Positions 58,068-64,000 of a DNA stretch of 64,000 bases are shown in pieces. A program made the translations under genes and the position numbers. This stretch comes from Cocos nucifera (Eukaryota > Streptophyta > Magnoliopsida > Arecales > Arecaceae), in assembly GCA_006176705.1 (NCBI GenBank), contig QRFJ01005051.1, forward strand, positions 62,001 through 126,000. Reading direction: 5' to 3'. The notes beneath the pieces were generated by a model that saw only the letters and a list, made by a program, of their open reading frames with translations, searched no databases and was not told the DNA's origin. Numbering within the stretch: the first letter of the stretch is position 1; each line of letters starts with the position of its first letter.

Positions 58068-60370
58068 TGTTAGATATGTGTGCCCTAGAAGCCAAAATTG
58101 GCTGACACTTATAATACACTTCTAAGGATAAAATTATAATTTTGACTATAAATAATAAAATAAATTATTTTCTATCATAAATATGTATTCAGTGTCTGTG
58201 ATATATCCCTTGAGTTAATGGTAATGATAATTCTTATTTTCAAGAGTTGAAAATTTAAGACATGAAAATTTTCATTATTAACTCATAAAATGCTCCTGAC
58301 CGTAGGATCATCATGAGGATGGTGATTGATCCGAAAGGTTGGTGTACAATCGCTTCTTTATAGTAGATGAGTCTTGAGTCTATGGTGTAGAGACACCGGA
58401 GCGAGAGTACAGGTACTCGTTAGAGAATGAGGGCACTGAGCGTGACCACCTCGAGCAGTCATAAGGAAGTCTACCTTCTCGTCGATGACTGGCTCGAAGC
58501 TGCAGTGGTGTGTCTGGTTCTTTGACCTGAGGTGCATCGATAGTTCACCTTGAGGGTGTTATAGTTTGACTACACCATGACTCGATCTCCTAGCCATTCA
58601 GAATCCTGAGGTGTATGTTGGCTATAGCATGTTCATTGTAGGAATTGGATTGCACCAAGAGGGAATCTATCTACCTCGGTAGATGAGGAGCAGCCCTATG
58701 ATGATCATGAGAATCAAGTCCATAAGCCCATGGCCATGGTAGAGTGAAATAATAGAAAGAGTTTCTATTAAGATTTTCACATCGGACTTGAATCGAATGA
58801 TTAAATCATATGATAGAAATTAGGGTTTGACGAGTTCACCTTAACCCTAATCTGATCGGAGCTCAAGATAGAAGAACTTAATCACACAGGTAGCTGCACC
58901 GAGAGGTTCATTTTTAGTTTTGATGGGTTGCCACCATATACTGCTAGGTGTTACTGGTGGATTTTGGGAGCAATTAGAATGATTTAGATGATCGATTATT
59001 CTAGTTGTCTGAATCAGAAGAGTTCTGATCCATCGAAAGGAGTTTCGATGATGTCGATGATAGAGATCATGACATATCCCATTACCATACAGAACTGAAC
59101 CTAACTGGATCACACAAATAAGGGTTTGGATCTGGATATCATCAATTGGACTAATCCCAGTTCAATTGATTTGAATTAGATTCAATTAGGTTCAAGAAAA
59201 TCATGCTAGCACACGATTGAGCCTAACGTTCTCCTTTACTATCATTAAAAGTTGTCTCGACTGAGCCAAATGTGTTTGTGCTCACTCAGGTACCTTTACT
59301 TGGTCTGACTGGAGCTTGTCCAGGTCAGAAAAGGGTTGTCTTAATTTATGAGATAAATTTGAGACAACACCTGCCATTTTCCATCACCTGCTAATTCTTG
59401 TCTTTTGACTTTGGTCAAACGTTGACCTTTGACACTTAGACATCTGCCCATGTGTCATGCACCCATAGGAGAGCAGATAGGGGCTTGTCCCCTTGCTAGA
59501 AAATTGGAAAAGGAGGGGGCACATGCCTAGGGAGGCATGTGCCCAAGGATAGGGATGCCTGGAGTCCCATACAGATGGGACTCCAGGTTGCTTCTTGGAT
59601 TCAACTTAGGTGGTGCCTAAGACTCAGACTTTGACCAGTCTTGGTGCCACCTAAGGATGTTTGAGAGGGCTCTCATCTGATTGGATCAGGTGATGTCATC
59701 CCATCCAATCAGATTTAGATCTGATTGCACGAAGCATGTGATTGGCCGGGATGATGTGGCACTGCATGGCGCAGCAGGGTCTATAAAAACCCTATCTGCG
59801 CCAAGCTTTAAAAGAGAATTCTCCCATTAGCCCATGCCATAAGGCTGCCCTCTCCCTCCTTCCATGCCATCTTTAGGTCCTCTCTCTCCTCTCCATGCCC
59901 AAGAAGGTTTTGGGCTTCTAGTTTGGTGCGATCCAGGCAAGAGAAAGGCTGACAAGAAAGGAAGAAGGCAGCACTGCTGCAAGAGACGATTGCTGATCTT
60001 CAAAAGAAGTTTTGAAGATCCTCCAAATCAGATCCAGATCTAATTTTTGGAGAAAGTGATAAAGAAGGAAGAAGATCTCCAGATCCTAGTCCGAGTGGAT
60101 ACCGGTAGAGGCCAGGCGCTTGCATGGCTAGATCCAGAACCTTCAGGCAATCAGCAGGATCATCAAGGATAATCTGGATTACCCAATAAAAAGGTATAAA
60201 ATTAAATTAAATTTAATTTATTTTTATTTTTATTTTATTAGATCTATAAAAATTAGATCTAAAATATCTCAGATCTGATCTAGATTAAAAGAGAAATCTT
60301 TGAAATATCTCTCTTGATCCAATCAGATCTGAACGAACCTGATCCGGGAAAATCAGGATTTTTTCCTTCA
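58068..60370 (+). repeat. 5' LTR of A4
   Basis: 2303 bp, TGTTAGATATGTG...CCTTCA. TATA box at 59782-59789. Four W-box cores at about 59405-59440. The same small minus-strand frame seen in the other A LTRs is at 58847-59113 and is not considered a gene. Confidence 0.9.
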
Positions 60371-60372
60371 AC

Positions 60373-60385
60373 TGGTATCAGAGCC
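60373..60385 (+). other. Primer binding site of A4
   Basis: TGGTATCAGAGCC, two bases after the LTR end. Confidence 0.92.
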
Positions 60386-62270
60386 AGGTTCTAATAAATT
60401 ATTTAGATCTAATTTTAATTTATTTTTAATCTAATAATTAGATGATTTTAGATGTCACATGAGATATGTGATTAGATCTAAAATTAAAAAAATTAAAATT
60501 AAATAATTTAGATCTAAGTTTTACAAGATGCATGACTAGTTGTAAAATAAAATTATTCTATACATAGTCTTGCATGATCATAATTTAATTTGATTAAATT
60601 ATAATTTTAGATCTATTTATTTACTATTTTTTAATATTATAAATATTATAATAAGATCTAAAAAATAGTAAAATAAAATTATTTAATTTTTGAATCATAT
60701 GAGATATGATGAATGCATGTTTAGACTAGTTGTAGAATAGTTCTACATAATTATCTAGATTAGAATTTATTTTGATATGATCAATTTAAATTTAATTTTT
60801 TAGATAATTATGAGATAATTTAGATCTAAAAATATGCATGATATGATACATGAGATGTATGCAAAACATATGTTTTAAAGTTAGATCAATTTTTTATATA
60901 TGAGATATATGATGTAGATCTAACTAGTTTTGTAGATTTATATTTCTTGATTAAGGCATTCCCCTTGGCCGTCCGATCATAAGAACAAAGTAGGGTTTAA
61001 AGGCCCTCTCCTTCCCATTCGATGGGATGTTCTTATGATGTGTAGGGGTGCTGCGCGTTCGTCCTTAATCAGAAAATCCAAAACTTATTTTCTGCAAAAT
61101 CCCTAGATCCTGAAATCCTAGGATTTTATTTACATATTTTATTTATGAACCCTAAACTTAATTAAGAATTAAGATTATGAAATATATTAGGTCTAAAATT
61201 AAGAATTTTTAGATCTAAGACATATTCATAAAATTGGGTTCGGGCTTGGGTAGCTCAATTAGGTCTAAGCGGTTGATCAAACCGAATCAAGAGTTGGTTA
61301 GATGGGATCAAGAGTGCTTAAATTGACCAGCCTAATAGGATTAAGTCTGGGTCAAGATCGAGTCACATGAGTGATCGATCAAGCTAAGACCTAATTAGGC
61401 TCAGTGGTTAGAGTCTGGATTGTAGGCTAACCCGATTGGTTCTGGCTCAACAATAATTTGGTGTCTAAGGTAAGTTTGGCAGATACGATCGACTGATTTT
61501 TAATTGAGAGCTACTCGACTCGAATGCATTCTTGTCGAGTTAATGGCATATCCCTTCCACCGGTCTCACTTACCTGGCCATATTTGTTGACTCAGTTCCT
61601 GATCTGAAGGTGGTCAATAATCCGAGCTAACCCATGCCACTAGGTTAGTCATAATGGTTATGACTATGTCAAGTCTAAGTTTAAAGAGACCTAAATCAAA
61701 TCTTCCTAAGAAAAGATTAAGTCTAAGGTCTTCCACCATTGTAGATGTGCGGGCCCTTTCCGGGGTTGATTGTTCTCGGCTGGTTACAGTGGTTCAGTTG
61801 CACCAAAAAGATGCAACCATGTCTATTAGGCATTGGATGCTATAGGCTGGAGGATGGATTGGGCTCAATATTTTGGATACGGTGAGAGACTCAATTAGGA
61901 ATCCAATCTATGCAAATGGTGGGTCTGACTTAACTAAGGAGTGGATCAATATTTCGGACATGGTGAGATTCATGAATTAGAGATCCAAGTTTGGGTGCAC
62001 CATGATTAGAGAATCATTGAACAAGAGTTGTTCACTCATTGGCTAACCCATCACCAATAACTGTTAGGTGAGGTGATGAGTCAGTTGGTGGGACTGCACC
62101 ACCCACTAGAAATCATTAATCATGGAGATTTTTGCATCTCTACAGAGAAAGTGTAGGGATCCAAGAAAATAGTGGAAGCTAATTTATTTAAAAATAAAAC
62201 TTCTAAATAAATTGGTCAAGTCTTAATTACAAAATCTAACTAAAAATTTTGACTCTCTATAGGAAAAAAA
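60386..62270 (+). other. Leader of A4 with putative intron 61470-62262
   Basis: Homologous to A's leader throughout. Hairpin arms at 60957-60966 and 61063-61072. Donor AAG/GTAAGT at 61467-61475. Acceptor CTCTCTATAG ends at 62262, eight bases before the gag ATG at 62271. Confidence 0.65.
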
Positions 62271-63110
62271 ATGTCTGCATCCAACCCACTAGCCCGTATC
62301 CTGGACACCCATAGACTGACCGAACCCAATTACAAGGATTGGCTCCAAAACTTCAAAATTATTTTGGATTTGAGAAGTTAACTCATGTATTGGACCAGGA
62401 TCCCTCCCACCTTACCAGCTCGTCCATCCGCTGAACAGAGAGCATCTCTTGATAAGTGGATGGATGAAGATAATAAGGCCAGATACTACATGTTGGGCTC
62501 GATGTCTGATGAGCTTCAGTGCACCAACATGAAGATATCAAGACTGCCCACCAAATGTTGGCTCACCTACAAGAGATGTTTGGTGAACAGAGTCGCACAG
62601 CCAAATATCAAGTCACTAAATGACTTTTCAAGGCTAAAATGCATGATGGGCAGTCAGTCCAAGATCATTGTCTGATGATGATCAAGGACTTGGAAGAGCT
62701 TGAGAAGCTCGGAGTGAAGTTAGACTTGGATCTGCAGAATGATATAATTCTGCAATCCTTGACTGATGCATATGGGCAGTTCATCATGAACTACCATATG
62801 CATAAACTTCAAAATTCTTGGCCGAGCTTATGAACATGCTGGTTACTACTGAGCTTTCTATGAAAGGTTCTAAAGGCTCAGTACTTGCTATGGAATGGAC
62901 TTCTTCCAAGAGAAAGTCTTTTGAAAAGAAGAAGAAGTCTGTGAAAAAGCAGAAGATGGAAGGAGGAAAGAAAAAGAAGGCAGAGCTGAAGAAGAAGGCC
63001 ATTGACAAAGAAAAGTATTTTCATTGCAACACTGATGGCCACTTGAAAGCGGAACTATCCCTACATACCTGGCCATCCCTGAAAGAATAAGAAGGAGGCA
63101 GGTCCTTCTG
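62271..63110 (+). pseudogene. Gag of copia A4
   Basis: The ATG opens MSASNPLARILDTHRLTEPNYKDWLQNFKIIL, then a base is lost near 62370 and the frame changes. Further shifts occur near 62522, 62621 and 62815. Recognisable parts are LPARPSAEQRASLDKWMDEDNKARYYMLGSMSDELQ, MHDGQSVQDHCLMMIKDLEELEKLGVKL and LMNMLVTTELSMKGSKGS. The zinc knuckle at about 63016 reads YFHCNTDGHLKAEL: first Cys changed to Tyr and the last Cys lost. Confidence 0.85.
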
Positions 63111-63580
63111 GAGGTATGCTCGTTATTGAATCTAACCTTATGATTTCTTCTGCATCCAGTTGGATGCTTGACTCTGGTTCTAGTGCTCATTTGTGCACTT
63201 CTATGCAGGGTCTTGAGGATAGCAGGAGGCTGAGGGATGGTGAGATGATCCTACGCATCAAAAATGGAGCAAGAGTTGCTACTGTGTGGCCATGGAAACC
63301 TATCCCTCTTCGACTACCATCTGGTTTAGACTTTAGTACTTAAAAGATTATTATTATGTGCCTGTAGCAAGCAGGAATTTGATTTCTTGTTTCATGCCTT
63401 AGCACAGAAGGCTATGTAATTAGTTTTCTTAAGGACCATTGTAATATTCTTTATGAAAGAAATAAAATTGCAAGTGGTTTTCTTATTAACGGTGGTCTTT
63501 ATCAGTTACATATTGATGTATCTATTTTTAATATCGAGCAAAATGTGAATGCCATAAGATCAAAATGACCTAGGGATAGT
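63111..63580 (+). pseudogene. Protease of copia A4
   Basis: WMLDSGSSAHLCTSMQGLEDSRRLRDGEMILRIKNGARVA with DSG at 63170-63178 is intact, then shifts near 63285 and 63340 break the frame before the YYVPxASRNLIS stretch. The aspartic protease would cleave the copia polyprotein. This copy is inactive as read. Confidence 0.85.
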
Positions 63581-64000
63581 CCAAATGATAGGTATCTATG
63601 GCACCTAAGGCTAGGTCATATAGCAGAAGATAGGATTAACAAATTGAGAGAAAATCAGGGCTATTGAGTCCGTTGACTTTTGAGTCATATCCAATTTGTG
63701 AATCATGTCTTCATGGCAAAATGACTAAGCTCCCTTTTGTAGGACATGGGGAAAGGGCCACAGAATCTTCTTGCCCTAGTACATACTGATGTGTGCGGCC
63801 CATTTGATGTGCCGGCTAGAGGCAACTTTGTCTACTTCATAACCTTTACCGATGATTTATCTAGGTATGGGTATGTGTATCTTATGAGACACAAGTCTGA
63901 AGCTTTTGAAAAGTTCAAGAAATTCAGACATGAAGTAGAAAAGCAAACTGAAAAATCCCATTAAGGTTCTTCGATCAGATCGAGGAGGTGAATACCTTAG
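63581..64000 (+). pseudogene. Integrase of copia A4, partial
   Basis: HLRLGH zinc motif at about 63600, a stop near 63665, CESC with its first Cys kept (ICESC) near 63700, then LLALVHTDVCGPFDVPARGNFVYFITFTDDLSRYGYVYLMRHKSEAFEKFKKF in one frame to about 63955, where another shift follows. The first catalytic Asp is intact. The window ends within the second block (DRGGEYL). Confidence 0.85.

Larger units (their letters stand above)
58068..64000 (+). mobile_element. A-family copia A4, 5' part
   Basis: LTR 58068-60370, primer site, leader, gag, protease and start of integrase, cut by the window edge. It is inserted into the leader of A3 in the same orientation. Sequence is closer to A than A3 is, but many single-base shifts break gag and protease. 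Confidence 0.9.

Overview
The window looks like repeat-rich chromosomal DNA of a flowering plant. It is AT-rich, packed with Ty1/copia and Ty3/gypsy LTR retrotransposons primed by initiator-methionine tRNA, and contains a hAT-like non-autonomous transposon. A monocot (for example a palm) seems plausible, but that is a guess. I see no ordinary host gene, rRNA, tRNA, CRISPR array or bacterial feature. Almost all long reading frames are retrotransposon gag or pol fragments, most of them broken.

Layout. Positions 1-3725 hold the 5' end of a minus-strand copia element (A2: LTR, primer site, leader). It sits in the 3' LTR of an old minus-strand Tat-like gypsy element (E), which runs from 3726 to 46203. 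E is the outer shell of a five-layer nest. E's gag is split by a short non-coding LTR element (D, 9221-43661). D's right LTR is split by a minus-strand copia (C, 11292-43474). C's right LTR is split by another minus-strand copia (B, 23287-43212). B's right LTR is split by a plus-strand young copia (A, 31851-42004). The two halves of each interrupted LTR can be matched to the uninterrupted partner LTR, so the order of insertion can be read directly. A hAT-like element (44633-46099) lies in E's other LTR.

From 46204 to 47243 is AT-rich DNA with a duplicated block of about 357 bp. From 47244 to 54241 is the 3' half of a second Tat-like gypsy (F, minus strand): LTR with 29-bp U3 repeats, an antisense (+) four-exon reading frame related to the plant putative gypsy-type transposon family, a 116-bp tandem array, and integrase. 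F is cut at 54242 by an older A-family element (A3), which is itself cut at 58068 by another A-family element (A4) that runs off the right edge.

The A family (A, A2, A3, A4) has unusually long LTRs for copia (about 2.3 kb). It carries a W-box cluster upstream of a TATA box, a leader of about 1.9 kb with a nested hairpin showing compensatory changes, and a conserved pair of splice-like sites bracketing a putative leader intron of about 0.8 kb. A's two LTRs are almost identical although its gag-pol is frameshifted and its RNase H has an internal deletion. It therefore moved recently, probably using proteins supplied in trans, unless the frameshifts are assembly errors.
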